Assembly: GCA_044868295.1 (NCBI GenBank)
Contig: JBIOWF010000105.1
Coordinates: 1 to 22,773, forward strand
Length of the DNA: 22,773 nucleotides
DNA from: JBIOWF01 sp044868295
GTDB taxonomy: Bacteria; Actinomycetota; Actinomycetes; Streptosporangiales; Streptosporangiaceae
Direction of reading: 5' to 3'
Shown here: one piece after another, positions 6,665 through 14,591 of the stretch
Numbering within the stretch: the stretch's first letter is position 1
Layout: every line of letters starts with the position of its first letter
The notes under the pieces: model-generated
The model's database searches: none
What the model was told of the DNA's origin: nothing
The model's input: only the letters and a program-made list of their open reading frames with translations
Translations under genes and position numbers: made by a program

Positions 6665-9138
6665 GACCGCACCTCCTGCGCGACCCCCGACCGACCGGTG
6701 CCCCCACCTACAAGATCATGCCCGTTCTCGCTTGGTTTGTCGTGTGTTGGATTCGTATCGAGCCATCGCAGCAGCTCATCAGAGATGAGGTCCACCCCGA
6801 TCCGGCCCGCGCGACCGTCCAGATCCCGAAAGACGCACTCCCCGTTGTGCAGGGATCGAAGGACGGCCTTGTGTTCCTCGGACGGCTCCACGCCGAGGAG
6901 CTCCATCACGTGCTCGACCTCCACGCGCTCGGTGGAACGGAAGGCGAACACTGAGGAGAGACAGTTGGTCACCTGCTCGCTGAGCAGGTCACCGGCGTTC
7001 TGGGAGACCAGGACGAGCGCCGTGTTGCGGGACCGGCCCATCCTGGAGACCTCGGGCACCAGCTTGGCGCCCTCCGGCGTGGAGGTGATCGCCCACGCCT
7101 CGTCCAGGAAGATCGCCTTGGGGGTCCGCCGGTCCAGGCCGTTCATGAGCCGCCGGGCGAACTGCGACACCAGGTAGAGCAGGGCGACCGACAGCCGCTG
7201 CTCGTAGGAATAGTCGTCCCGGGTGGTCGCCACGTCGGGCAGGGTCAGGCCGCCCAGGGTGAACACCGTCGTCCACCCCTCGGTGTCGATCTGGTCTCCG
7301 CCGGACGGGTCGAAGCACAGCCGGGCCAGGTGCATCTCGGACATCGAACGCAGCACCGCGCCCAGGTTCTTGGACGCCGGGTCCTCCGACTGCTCCAGGT
7401 AGTCGATCACCTTGCCCAGCGAGGGGTCCGGCTGGTTCGAGACCGCGGCCACCGCCTGGATCATCGCCGACTCACGCTCCTCGGACATGCGCGGGAGCAA
7501 CAGCCGCAGAGTCTCGGTGGCCATCGTCTTCTTGGCCGCGATGTCGTCGCCGAAGGAGAACGGATCGAGCAGGCCCGGCGCGGCCGAGCCGAGCGGGATG
7601 ATCCGCGCCCTGCGCTCGCGCCGCTGCAACAGCCTGACCAGCGACTCCGCGTCGCCCTTCGGGTCGATGACCGCGACGGTCACGCCGCGCAGCGCCATCT
7701 GGTAGATCAGCAACAGCGCGAGCGTGGTCTTGCCACCGCCGGGCTCGCCGGTGATCGCGATCGCCGTCGGCCGGTTCCTGGCCGCCGCCACCAGCGGGTC
7801 GAAATGGACGATGCTGCGCGCCCGCCCCAGGGTCTCCCCGATGTACGGCCCGACCCAACCGGCGTTGCCCTCGTCCACCCGGTCGCCCACGTCCACGGTG
7901 GCCGTGGCCATACCGCCCGCGATCGTGCGCAGCGGCTGCCGCTGCGCGTACGCGTTGACCCGCACCCGCTCCCCGGGCAGCGCCTCGCAGAACAGGGAGA
8001 ACTGGTCGCCGGTGGAGTTGACCACGTCGATGCCCAGGTCGCGGTAGTGCTCCACGACCGCCTCGACGCGCTGCACGCAGGTCTCCTCCGTGGGCGCGCT
8101 CACGCTCAGCCGGTGCCAGCCGTACACGAACGGGAGGCGCTCCTTGGTGATGCCGTGCTCCAGCATCCGGGCCGCGTCGATCTGCTCCGCCAGCGCGAGC
8201 GGCGCCTCCGCCCCCGCCTCACGGATGTGGATGTCCATGTCACGGGCGTGGGCGAGCTTGCGTGCGACGTCCTTGCTGGCCATGACCGGCGAGATCAGCC
8301 GCATCCGGCTGGAGATCTCCACCGGGAACGGCATCTGGTCGGCGAAGTGCAGCCACGGCTCCCCGTCGGGGAACGCCATCAGGTCGGGGAAGCGGGCGAA
8401 CGACAGGTGCGCGGTGAACGAGTCACCCGACGGCTGCTCGATCCGCAGCAGCGAACGGCCGTTGTGGATCTGCCCCTCCACCAGGGCCTCGATCTCACCC
8501 TTTCCCCATCTCCGGCGCGGCGAGGCGGACGGCGGCGGGTCCCCCAACGCTCCGGAGGCGGCATGCTGGAACAGCCAGGCGATCTCGGTGGAAGTGGCGT
8601 GCCGCGCGTAGAGCGCGCTGGAGGAGAGCGCCCGGCCGAGCCGTTCGGCCTGCTCGGTCCACTTCTCGATCTCCCGATCGGGGACGTGGTCGTCGTCGAT
8701 CCCGAGAGCCTTCTCGCTTCGCTGGTAGAAGCCGAGCAGTTGGGCCAGCACACCCGTCCCGAGCTGCGCCCCGCGACGGCCGAGCCGTACGCCGAGATAG
8801 ATCTCCTTGCTCCAGAAGTCCTTCGCCCAGACGTGCCGGTACATGTCCTCCAGGTAGTCACGCCAGCCGGGGCCCTCGTCGGAGGTGGAGTTCAGGGTCA
8901 TCGCCCACTCCGCCGCCGGATATGTCCGGTGGGCGATGCGCAGGTGCACCTCGGCGTCCGGCATCCTGATCGCCGCCAGCGCGATCGTGATGTTGGTCGC
9001 GAGCGCTTCCCGCTCTTCGGGGGTCACGAACTCGTAGCTGACCGTCGGCAGCCGGTAGTAGGCCCACGCCGCCGAATCGGTGAGAAGCACGCGATCGTCG
9101 AAGTACCGCACCGCGAGGCGGCTCCGCGTCCTGCTCAT
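6661..9138 (-). CDS. VirB4-like (TraC/TcpF family) type IV secretion ATPase
   Basis: This is a cytoplasmic motor ATPase of 825 residues, the normal VirB4 length. The N-terminal half (about 1-440) is the membrane-contact domain. The C-terminal half is a RecA-like ATPase with Walker A G464-EPGGGKTT, the IDPKGD segment at 491-496, Walker B AIFLDEA (675-681) and LVSQN at 710-714. VirB4 proteins energise assembly of, and transport through, type IV secretion channels. All catalytic motifs look intact. The ATG at 9138 has GGAGG at spacing 7 and overlaps the preceding gene's stop as ATGA. The coupling ATPase VirD4, which usually accompanies it in conjugative elements, is not in the window. Confidence 0.93.
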   Translation of the reverse strand: MSRTRSRLAVRYFDDRVLLTDSAAWAYYRLPTVSYEFVTPEEREALATNITIALAAIRMPDAEVHLRIAHRTYPAAEWAMTLNSTSDEGPGWRDYLEDMYRHVWAKDFWSKEIYLGVRLGRRGAQLGTGVLAQLLGFYQRSEKALGIDDDHVPDREIEKWTEQAERLGRALSSSALYARHATSTEIAWLFQHAASGALGDPPPSASPRRRWGKGEIEALVEGQIHNGRSLLRIEQPSGDSFTAHLSFARFPDLMAFPDGEPWLHFADQMPFPVEISSRMRLISPVMASKDVARKLAHARDMDIHIREAGAEAPLALAEQIDAARMLEHGITKERLPFVYGWHRLSVSAPTEETCVQRVEAVVEHYRDLGIDVVNSTGDQFSLFCEALPGERVRVNAYAQRQPLRTIAGGMATATVDVGDRVDEGNAGWVGPYIGETLGRARSIVHFDPLVAAARNRPTAIAITGEPGGGKTTLALLLIYQMALRGVTVAVIDPKGDAESLVRLLQRRERRARIIPLGSAAPGLLDPFSFGDDIAAKKTMATETLRLLLPRMSEERESAMIQAVAAVSNQPDPSLGKVIDYLEQSEDPASKNLGAVLRSMSEMHLARLCFDPSGGDQIDTEGWTTVFTLGGLTLPDVATTRDDYSYEQRLSVALLYLVSQFARRLMNGLDRRTPKAIFLDEAWAITSTPEGAKLVPEVSRMGRSRNTALVLVSQNAGDLLSEQVTNCLSSVFAFRSTERVEVEHVMELLGVEPSEEHKAVLRSLHNGECVFRDLDGRAGRIGVDLISDELLRWLDTNPTHDKPSENGHDLVGGGTGRSGVAQEVRS

Positions 9139-11444
9139 CTGGCCACCTCCTGCTTGGGCTGGTTCGCGGCCAGGCCACTCGCGACCACTCCCGCGAGCGC
9201 GACATACGCCCTGCGGCCGCCCTCCCGCAGATGGCCCAGTTCAACCGGTCCGGGACGGCCGGGCGCGAGCTCGTCCTCCCAGGGCACGCGGACGATGGCC
9301 CGGCACCGGCCTCTGGCCACCGCCTCGGCCTGCTCCACGTCGGGCAGGCTTCGGCGGCTCACGCCGTTGATCACCATTACGGCCCTGCGCCGCAGGTCGG
9401 AACTGCCATGCCCGTCCAGCCACTCGTAGGTCATCGCGACCGCGTCGGGGGCGTCCTCGCTCGCCGGGGCCACCAGCACGAGCTGGTCGGCGTACTGCAA
9501 CAGCCGGGCCGCGAGCGCGGCGGCCGGGTCGATCACCGTCAGCCGGTAGTGCTGGTCCAGCACCGCCAGCGTCCGCCGCCAGCCGTCGAGGAGGGCACGG
9601 TCGGCGAGGCGCTGCGCCGCGCCGGGCCCGGTTTCGGCACCCACCACCTCCAGACACGACTCGCACAGGCTCGTGTATCCCCGCATGGCGAGGTATCCGT
9701 TCACGCCATCGGAATGGGCCAGCAGGGAGCCCAGCGTCTCGGGCGACTCGACCAGGATCCTGGTGCTCAGCGTGTTGTCGCCGGTGTTCGCGTCGACCGC
9801 GAGCACCCGATCCTCGCGATAGCCGGCCAGGGTGTGCCCCAGCATGAGAGCCGTGGTCGTCTGCCCCGCACCGCCTGTGCAGCCGAGAACCAGGATCCGC
9901 CTGCTCGCCGTGAGCACCGTGCGGGCCCGCGCCTCGTCGATCTCCATCCGGTCGGTACGGCTCCCGCCTCCACCGACGACCACCTGGGCCATCCTGCGCC
10001 ACCCACCCGAAGGATCGCGGCCCACGACCGACTCCACCCGGCGGATCCTGGGCTCGTCGCCCCCCCGAGGGGCGGAAGACGAAGCCGACGGATGGGACAG
10101 CGCAGTCGGCGGGAGGGGCAGCGGGGCCGGAACCGCATCAGACGGGACGGTACGAATCGACAGCGGCACCGGAGCGGCGTACGGAGGCTCAGCAGCCCCA
10201 GCCACCTCCTCGACGACCCGAGGCGGCTCTTCGACGACCCGAGGCGAATCCTCGACGGCCCCAGACGAACCCTCGCCGGCCCGAGTCGGCTCCTCGACGG
10301 CCCGAAGCGGTTCCTCAGCGGGCCAGACCTTCTTCGCTTCGGGGGCCCGCACGGACTCGGGCGTCGGCGTCGCGGCGGACATCGACGCCGCGGGCAGGTG
10401 GCCATCGGTGGCGACGGGGCCATCTGGGCCGCCGTTGACGGCCGTCTCGTTCTGGCCGCGCCGTACGGCAGGGACCTCGGCAGAGGCGGCCAGCCTGCGG
10501 AGTTTGCGAAGTGCCTCGGTACCGATGGGCGGAACCGGTGCGGCGGCCTCGGCCGCGACGGCCGGAACGGCACTGTCCTCGGCGGAAACGGCGCCCAGAT
10601 CGGTACCCGGACCGGCGCTGGGCCCGGCCGGAACGGCATCCGGTCCCGTGGGAACAGCCTCTAGGGCGCGAACAGTGCTCGGCCTGCTGGAAGCGGCATC
10701 GAGGGCGGGAACGACGGCCGGTCTGGCGGATGCTTGCCGATCGGGTGATTCTGGCAGGCTGAAAACGGGCTCGGCGCCTGCCGTGGCTTTCGCGGCGGCG
10801 CTGGCTCTGGCCCATCTGACCGGAGCCGCGCTCTCCGTGACCGGGCCCGCGGCGGCGGCAGCGGCGGCGACCACGGGTCGTACGGTCCCTAAGGCATCGC
10901 CCCCTGAGCTCTTCGAGCCCGCGCGGGCCGGGACGGCACGCTCGGGAGCCCATGGCTCGGCGCCCTCGCCTCGGCTCTTCCGCGGCGCGACCGTCTTCTC
11001 CGGCACGGTCGTCTTCGCCGGGGTCGCCTTGGCGGCGGCCGCGTGTCTCGCCTTGCGGACGAGGGGCGCGGCATGCGGAGCGGTCCGCCAGACGCGCGCT
11101 GTGAAACCGATCTCATCCGGCTCGCCGGTGGGAGCCATCCGGCACCACGCCCGAGGCTCGGTCAGGTAGCGCAACTGCGACTGGAGGAGCTCGGTGAGCC
11201 GCTTGCTCTCGATGACCGGCCGGGTCGACAGCCACGTCACGATGCCGGGCGGAACCAGGTAGACGACGTGCCACGGCGTCTCGAACGGGACGCCCACGAG
11301 GTAGAGCAAAACCCACCATGGCGCGAGCACGCCCACGAACACACCGATCCAGACGATTGGCAGCGGCGTCGGCAGGCGTAGGTCGTACAGCTTGTAGAGC
11401 CGCTTCTCAATTCGCCAAATATTGGTATACGTGGGCAGGTCCAC
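9135..11444 (-). CDS. TcpE-like membrane domain fused to a ParA/MinD-like domain
   Basis: This is a 769-residue fusion. Residues 1-120 resemble TcpE (about two helices at 28-50 and 58-75, followed by the basic WLSTRPVIESKR), a membrane part of Gram-positive conjugation channels. Residues 120-475 are low-complexity Ala/Pro/Val/Glu sequence, including a seven-residue repeat at DNA 10206-10310. Residues 510-755 form a ParA/MinD-type P-loop fold with ILVLGCTGGAGQTTTA at 517-532, D551 (VLAVDANTGD) and D639 (LTVIDP). The two lysines of a normal ParA Walker A (KGGxGKT) are replaced by T523 and Q528, so ATP hydrolysis may be lost or altered. The start is GTG at 11444, with GAGGAGG at spacing 5. It is translationally coupled to the VirB4 gene, which suggests a role in localising or controlling the machine. 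Confidence 0.85.
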   Translation of the reverse strand: MDLPTYTNIWRIEKRLYKLYDLRLPTPLPIVWIGVFVGVLAPWWVLLYLVGVPFETPWHVVYLVPPGIVTWLSTRPVIESKRLTELLQSQLRYLTEPRAWCRMAPTGEPDEIGFTARVWRTAPHAAPLVRKARHAAAAKATPAKTTVPEKTVAPRKSRGEGAEPWAPERAVPARAGSKSSGGDALGTVRPVVAAAAAAAGPVTESAAPVRWARASAAAKATAGAEPVFSLPESPDRQASARPAVVPALDAASSRPSTVRALEAVPTGPDAVPAGPSAGPGTDLGAVSAEDSAVPAVAAEAAAPVPPIGTEALRKLRRLAASAEVPAVRRGQNETAVNGGPDGPVATDGHLPAASMSAATPTPESVRAPEAKKVWPAEEPLRAVEEPTRAGEGSSGAVEDSPRVVEEPPRVVEEVAGAAEPPYAAPVPLSIRTVPSDAVPAPLPLPPTALSHPSASSSAPRGGDEPRIRRVESVVGRDPSGGWRRMAQVVVGGGGSRTDRMEIDEARARTVLTASRRILVLGCTGGAGQTTTALMLGHTLAGYREDRVLAVDANTGDNTLSTRILVESPETLGSLLAHSDGVNGYLAMRGYTSLCESCLEVVGAETGPGAAQRLADRALLDGWRRTLAVLDQHYRLTVIDPAAALAARLLQYADQLVLVAPASEDAPDAVAMTYEWLDGHGSSDLRRRAVMVINGVSRRSLPDVEQAEAVARGRCRAIVRVPWEDELAPGRPGPVELGHLREGGRRAYVALAGVVASGLAANQPKQEVAR
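10206..10310. repeat. 21-bp minisatellite, five tandem copies
   Basis: Five diverged 21-bp units start at 10206, 10227, 10248, 10269 and 10290. They encode seven-residue repeats of the type RVVEEPP / RAVEEPT / GAVEDSP in the linker of the TcpE-ParA fusion. The units are in frame, so copy-number change would only alter linker length. Confidence 0.85.
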
Positions 11445-11465
11445 CTGTTCCTCCTCTCCGTTGGC

Positions 11466-11753
11466 TCACTTGATGCCGAGTGCCCCCGCGATCGCCTTCG
11501 CCGTCACCTCGATGATGTTGGGCACGTAGAAGATCACGCCGATCGCGACCGCCAGAATGATGAACTGCATGAATCTGGTGATCTCACGAGTGAAGAGGAA
11601 GAAAAGCGCCACGACGGACACGACAACAAGGAAGAGAGGGGCGAAGAACTTCCGAAGGAAGTCCGCCAGGCCCTCGGTGTTGATGCCGGTCGTCGGCGGA
11701 GCCGATGGTGAGGCCAGATCAAAGGTGCTTTCCACAATGGTTTTCAGTATCAA
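11466..11753 (-). CDS. Small two-helix membrane protein of the secretion operon (TcpD/VirB2-like position)
   Basis: This is a 95-residue protein with a short polar N-terminus and two membrane helices (about 36-56 and 61-79) separated by a short basic turn (TREITR), followed by a small amphipathic C-terminus. It has no cleavable signal that I can see. The size, helix pair and place between the tcpC-like and tcpE-like genes match the small TcpD-type or VirB2/VirB3-type proteins of conjugation operons. Sequence similarity too weak to judge leaves the name open. The start is TTG at 11753, decided by a strong GGGAGGG at spacing 6; no ATG fits. It ends 21 nt before the GTG of the fusion gene. Confidence 0.75.
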   Translation of the reverse strand: MILKTIVESTFDLASPSAPPTTGINTEGLADFLRKFFAPLFLVVVSVVALFFLFTREITRFMQFIILAVAIGVIFYVPNIIEVTAKAIAGALGIK

Positions 11754-11800
11754 CTTTCGCCCTCCCGGGGGTATGGATCAGCGGCACGGTCGTTCACGCT

Positions 11801-12814
11801 CTATCCCACGGGCCGACTCGCGCCCTGGATGTGCTTGACGAACCACTTGCCGCCCTGCTTCTCCACGGTGAGCTGATAGGCCTGCTCCAGACCCGCCGGT
11901 TGCGTGGCCGGGTCGTTCGCTTCCGGGGTGGGAGCCGCGACGACCCCTCCAGACGACAAACCCCACACGACCACGGCCGTCACCTGTCGTGTGGTCTCCC
12001 CACCGGGCGGCACCACGACATCCTTCAACTGCGCCAGTGTGAGCGACCCGTCAAAACCCTCGATCGTTACTCCGTTCGCGACATACCGCTGCAGATCAAT
12101 CTGATTGCCCGTGGCGTACGCCTTGAAGAATCCTTCGAGCTGAGGCCGGAGCTCGGCTTCGGCTGCGGTGTCACGGTCGGGCTCGGGTACTTGCGGAAGA
12201 CCGGCAGGGCCCGGCGCGGGCAGCAGACCGGGCTGCCCCGCGACGACGAACCCGCCACCGTCGTAGTAGATCGGCACGGACAGCAGTCCACGGGTGCCGC
12301 CCGACTGGTAGGTCACTGTGACGACCGCGTTCGCGGCGTCGATCACATTGATTCCGGCGAACTGGAACGCCCCGGCCGCCATCCGGCCGTAACCGTTCCA
12401 GCCGAACTGCGCATCCGCGCCCTCCGGAAGGAAGGCCTTCAGCCGCTCCGCCCTTTGCTGCGGATTCGTCGCGTCGAAATTCAGATAGACAGCGGCGAAC
12501 TGATTGGCGAATGCGGATGCCTGAATCACCGGAAATCCGGAATCAGTAGGCCCAGGCGTGGCCCCTGTGGCATTGTTTTGCTGAGTGAATCGCTCAAAGG
12601 GTGCCCGAACCCCATTTACGACAATCACCACGATGAGCGCCCACAGCAGTGCGCGTCCAGTCCATACGAGCCAGCGGCCTCCGCCCCCGCTCCAGCCCCC
12701 CCGACGGGGTGTGGTCCCTCGTTTGGCGGACACGCGGTCAGGGCCGTCCGGAGGGTACGACTCGGGGTCGCCAGCGATCCGAGGATCCTGCTGGACGGTT
12801 GACCTGCGAGCCAT
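11801..12814 (-). CDS. TcpC-like conjugation channel protein
   Basis: The 337 residues start with a basic, Gly-rich cytoplasmic tail. One membrane helix follows (about 48-69, LVWTGRALLWALIVVIVV). Two tandem NTF2-like domains lie outside the membrane, at about 90-185 and 215-330, separated by a Pro-rich linker (PGLLPAPGPAGLPQVPEP). This is the TcpC arrangement (conjugative transposon protein TcpC family), a VirB8-related bitopic protein required for channel assembly in pCW3-type systems. The second domain ends with WFVKHIQG, like the WRVYDLE strand of the operon's VirB8-like protein. The ATG at 12814 has GGAGG at spacing 4; the adjoining GTG at 12817 is too close. It is the first gene of the operon. 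Confidence 0.88.
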   Translation of the reverse strand: MARRSTVQQDPRIAGDPESYPPDGPDRVSAKRGTTPRRGGWSGGGGRWLVWTGRALLWALIVVIVVNGVRAPFERFTQQNNATGATPGPTDSGFPVIQASAFANQFAAVYLNFDATNPQQRAERLKAFLPEGADAQFGWNGYGRMAAGAFQFAGINVIDAANAVVTVTYQSGGTRGLLSVPIYYDGGGFVVAGQPGLLPAPGPAGLPQVPEPDRDTAAEAELRPQLEGFFKAYATGNQIDLQRYVANGVTIEGFDGSLTLAQLKDVVVPPGGETTRQVTAVVVWGLSSGGVVAAPTPEANDPATQPAGLEQAYQLTVEKQGGKWFVKHIQGASRPVG

Positions 12815-13108
12815 CACGCCTCCGCTCGCGCCTATCCCCCCGGCTGGCGCGGTGTCGTCTTACTGTCGATCCGGTTAGCCGCATTGAGTATTCACCTTAG
12901 CGGTCTGGCCAATTGTTCCAGTAAAGCCACGCCCATGGTGCAAGCATCGCCGCAACCGAGCAAACCAGGTCTACATCCAGCATGAGACGCGCCACGCCTA
13001 TGCGCTCCGCGGAAAAGCACGTTACGCCTGGCCAGAGGGGACATCGATTACCTAACCGCCACGTATTGCTGTCCTTGCAGCTCAGAGACGTATCGGCCTG
13101 GCAGTCCG
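12815..13108. promoter_or_regulatory. Leader and likely promoter region of the secretion operon
   Basis: This gap of about 290 bp has lower GC than its neighbours and lies upstream of the first operon gene and downstream of xseA. It has no ORF with codon usage like a gene. The strong ribosome site is GCGGAGGC at the 12818-12825 end. On the minus strand TTGGCC near 12910 and an AT-rich GAATACT about 16 nt downstream are the best promoter pair I could find, but the match is poor and I do not assign it. No hairpin terminator for xseA stands out. Confidence 0.3.
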
Positions 13109-14317
13109 TTACTCCACCGGCGTGGCGACCGCGGCGACTCGGTCGTCCGGGAAGCGAATCGTGAGCTCATCGCCAGGTTTCACGTCCCGCGCGAGCCGTA
13201 CGACATCCCCTGAAGGGCGCTGCACGATCGCGTATCCCCGCTCCAGCGTCGCGGCCGGGGACAGCGCCACGAGACGGGCCCGCAGGTGGTCGAGCGAGTC
13301 GGCCGAGCGTTCCAGAGACCCGGTGAGGCACCGCCGGGACCGCTGCCGCAACGCGTCCACATGTTCGGCGTGCCGATCGAGCTCCCGCACCGGGTCGGCT
13401 AGGGACGGGCGGGACCGAACGGACGTGAGCCAGGCGAGCTCCCGGTCGAGCCAGCCCCCGACGACGCGGCGCCCCCGGTCTCTGAGCTGGCGAACCAGGG
13501 TGAGCTGCTCCCCCACATCGGGCACGACCTTTTTGGCGGCGTCCGTGGGAGTCGACGCCCGGACGTCGGCCACGAGATCGATCAGCGGGCTGTCCTGCTC
13601 GTGCCCGATGGCGCTGACCACCGGCGTGCGGCACGCGGAGACGGCACGCACCAGCGACTCGTCGGAGAACGGCAACAGGTCCTCCAGCGATCCGCCGCCG
13701 CGTGTGACAATGATCACGTCCACCTCGCGGTCCGCGTCGAGCTTGCGCAGCGCCTCTGTCACCTCGCCCACCGCGAACGGCCCCTGGACGGCCACGGCCT
13801 CCACCTTGAACCGGACGGCGGGCCAGCGCCGGCGAGCGTTCTCGATCACGTCGCGCTCCGCCGCCGAATCGCGCCCGCACACCAGACCGATCGTGCCCGG
13901 CAGGAACGGCAACCGCCGCTTGCGGTCGGCATTGGTCAGGCCCTCCGCGACCAGGACCTGCCGCAGCCGCTCCAGCCTGGCCAGCAGCTCGCCGATGCCG
14001 ACCGGCCGGATCTCCATCGCGGTGAACGCGAAAGAGCCCTTGTTCACCCAGAAATCAGGCTTCACATGCATGACGACCCGCGCGCCGTCCACCGGCCTCG
14101 GCACGCTCGCCTCGTAGACGTTGCGCGGGCACGTGACCCTGGCCGACACGTTGGCCACCGGGTCACGCAAGGTCAGGAACACCGTGCCGCCGCGCGCGGT
14201 CAGCTCGGTGATCTGCCCCTCAACCCAGATCGTGCCCAGCTTGCCGATCCACTGCGCCACCATCTGCAGCACGGACCGGATGGGCAGCGGCTCTTCCGGA
14301 GACGTCTTCGCGGCCAT
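13109..14317 (-). CDS. xseA: Exodeoxyribonuclease VII large subunit
   Basis: XseA is the catalytic subunit of exonuclease VII, which degrades single-stranded DNA from both ends into acid-soluble oligomers. The 402 residues carry an N-terminal OB-fold (IWVEGQITEL...GTVFLTLRD) and the exonuclease core with GLVCGRDSAAERDV, VIIVTRGGGSLEDLLPFSDE and SAIGHEQDSPLIDLVADVRASTPTDAA. A coiled-coil region and the C-terminal LERGYAIV segment complete the protein. The ATG at 14317 gives the usual MAAKTSPEEPLPIRSV-type N-terminus; further upstream extension to 14410 is repetitive and unlike the family. The small subunit gene xseB, normally next, is missing here. The gene immediately downstream belongs to the secretion operon. 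Confidence 0.95.
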   Translation of the reverse strand: MAAKTSPEEPLPIRSVLQMVAQWIGKLGTIWVEGQITELTARGGTVFLTLRDPVANVSARVTCPRNVYEASVPRPVDGARVVMHVKPDFWVNKGSFAFTAMEIRPVGIGELLARLERLRQVLVAEGLTNADRKRRLPFLPGTIGLVCGRDSAAERDVIENARRRWPAVRFKVEAVAVQGPFAVGEVTEALRKLDADREVDVIIVTRGGGSLEDLLPFSDESLVRAVSACRTPVVSAIGHEQDSPLIDLVADVRASTPTDAAKKVVPDVGEQLTLVRQLRDRGRRVVGGWLDRELAWLTSVRSRPSLADPVRELDRHAEHVDALRQRSRRCLTGSLERSADSLDHLRARLVALSPAATLERGYAIVQRPSGDVVRLARDVKPGDELTIRFPDDRVAAVATPVE

Positions 14318-14368
14318 GACCGGCAGCGTAGCCGCCGCGCCCGACAACCTCCGACGACCGACCAGCCC

Positions 14369-14463
14369 AACGCCCCGCGCGCCCAGCCCAAACGCCCGGC
14401 GTCCAGCCACAGATCCGTTGCGCCCGGGCCGACGCCCCGCGCGCAGCTCAACGCCCCGCGCGC
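14369..14463. repeat. Three dispersed copies of a GC-rich 13-mer upstream of xseA
   Basis: ACGCCCCGCGCGC occurs at about 14370-14382, 14432-14444 and 14451-14463, with related CAGCCCAA/CAGCTCAA flanks. It lies in the gap between xseA and the Ala/Pro-rich gene. This looks like local duplication in non-coding DNA. No function can be read from it. Confidence 0.6.
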
Positions 14464-14535
14464 CCGGCTCAAGGCGCGGCCGGGCTGACTCCGACGCGCT
14501 TCGCGTGACCCGCCCGAGCAGGGGCCCGTCCGGCC

Positions 14536-14562
14536 GTGAGGTCCCAGTGGCTGGGGCCCCAC
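14536..14562 (-). terminator. Candidate terminator after the Ala/Pro/Lys-rich gene
   Basis: On the minus strand GTGGGGCCC and GGGACCTCAC can form about nine pairs, with one G-U pair and one bulged A, around an 8-nt loop. It lies 30 bp after the stop of the gene ending at 14592 and before xseA. No T-tract is present. Confidence 0.3.
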
Positions 14563-14591
14563 ATACGGGCCGTCGGACCCCAGGCCGGGCC

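Noticed and set aside
7330..9429. A 699-codon plus-strand open frame, with similar long ones at 2809-3777, 3885-5243, 5882-7177 and 9231-10664
   Set aside because: They lie antisense to well-recognised secretion genes. Their products are Arg/Gly/Pro/His-rich without domains, as expected from the opposite strand of high-GC coding DNA.
10206..10310. Regular 21-bp repeats as a possible CRISPR array
   Set aside because: The units are directly adjacent, diverged and in frame within a coding region; there are no spacers and no cas genes.
2644..12814. A complete integrative conjugative element
   Set aside because: No integrase, relaxase, coupling protein, replication gene, att repeats or tRNA target is visible, so only the channel core can be claimed.
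14318..14410. A longer xseA start at 14410
   Set aside because: The extra 31 residues are encoded by repetitive GC-rich DNA and do not resemble the XseA N-terminus, which begins cleanly at the ATG at 14317.
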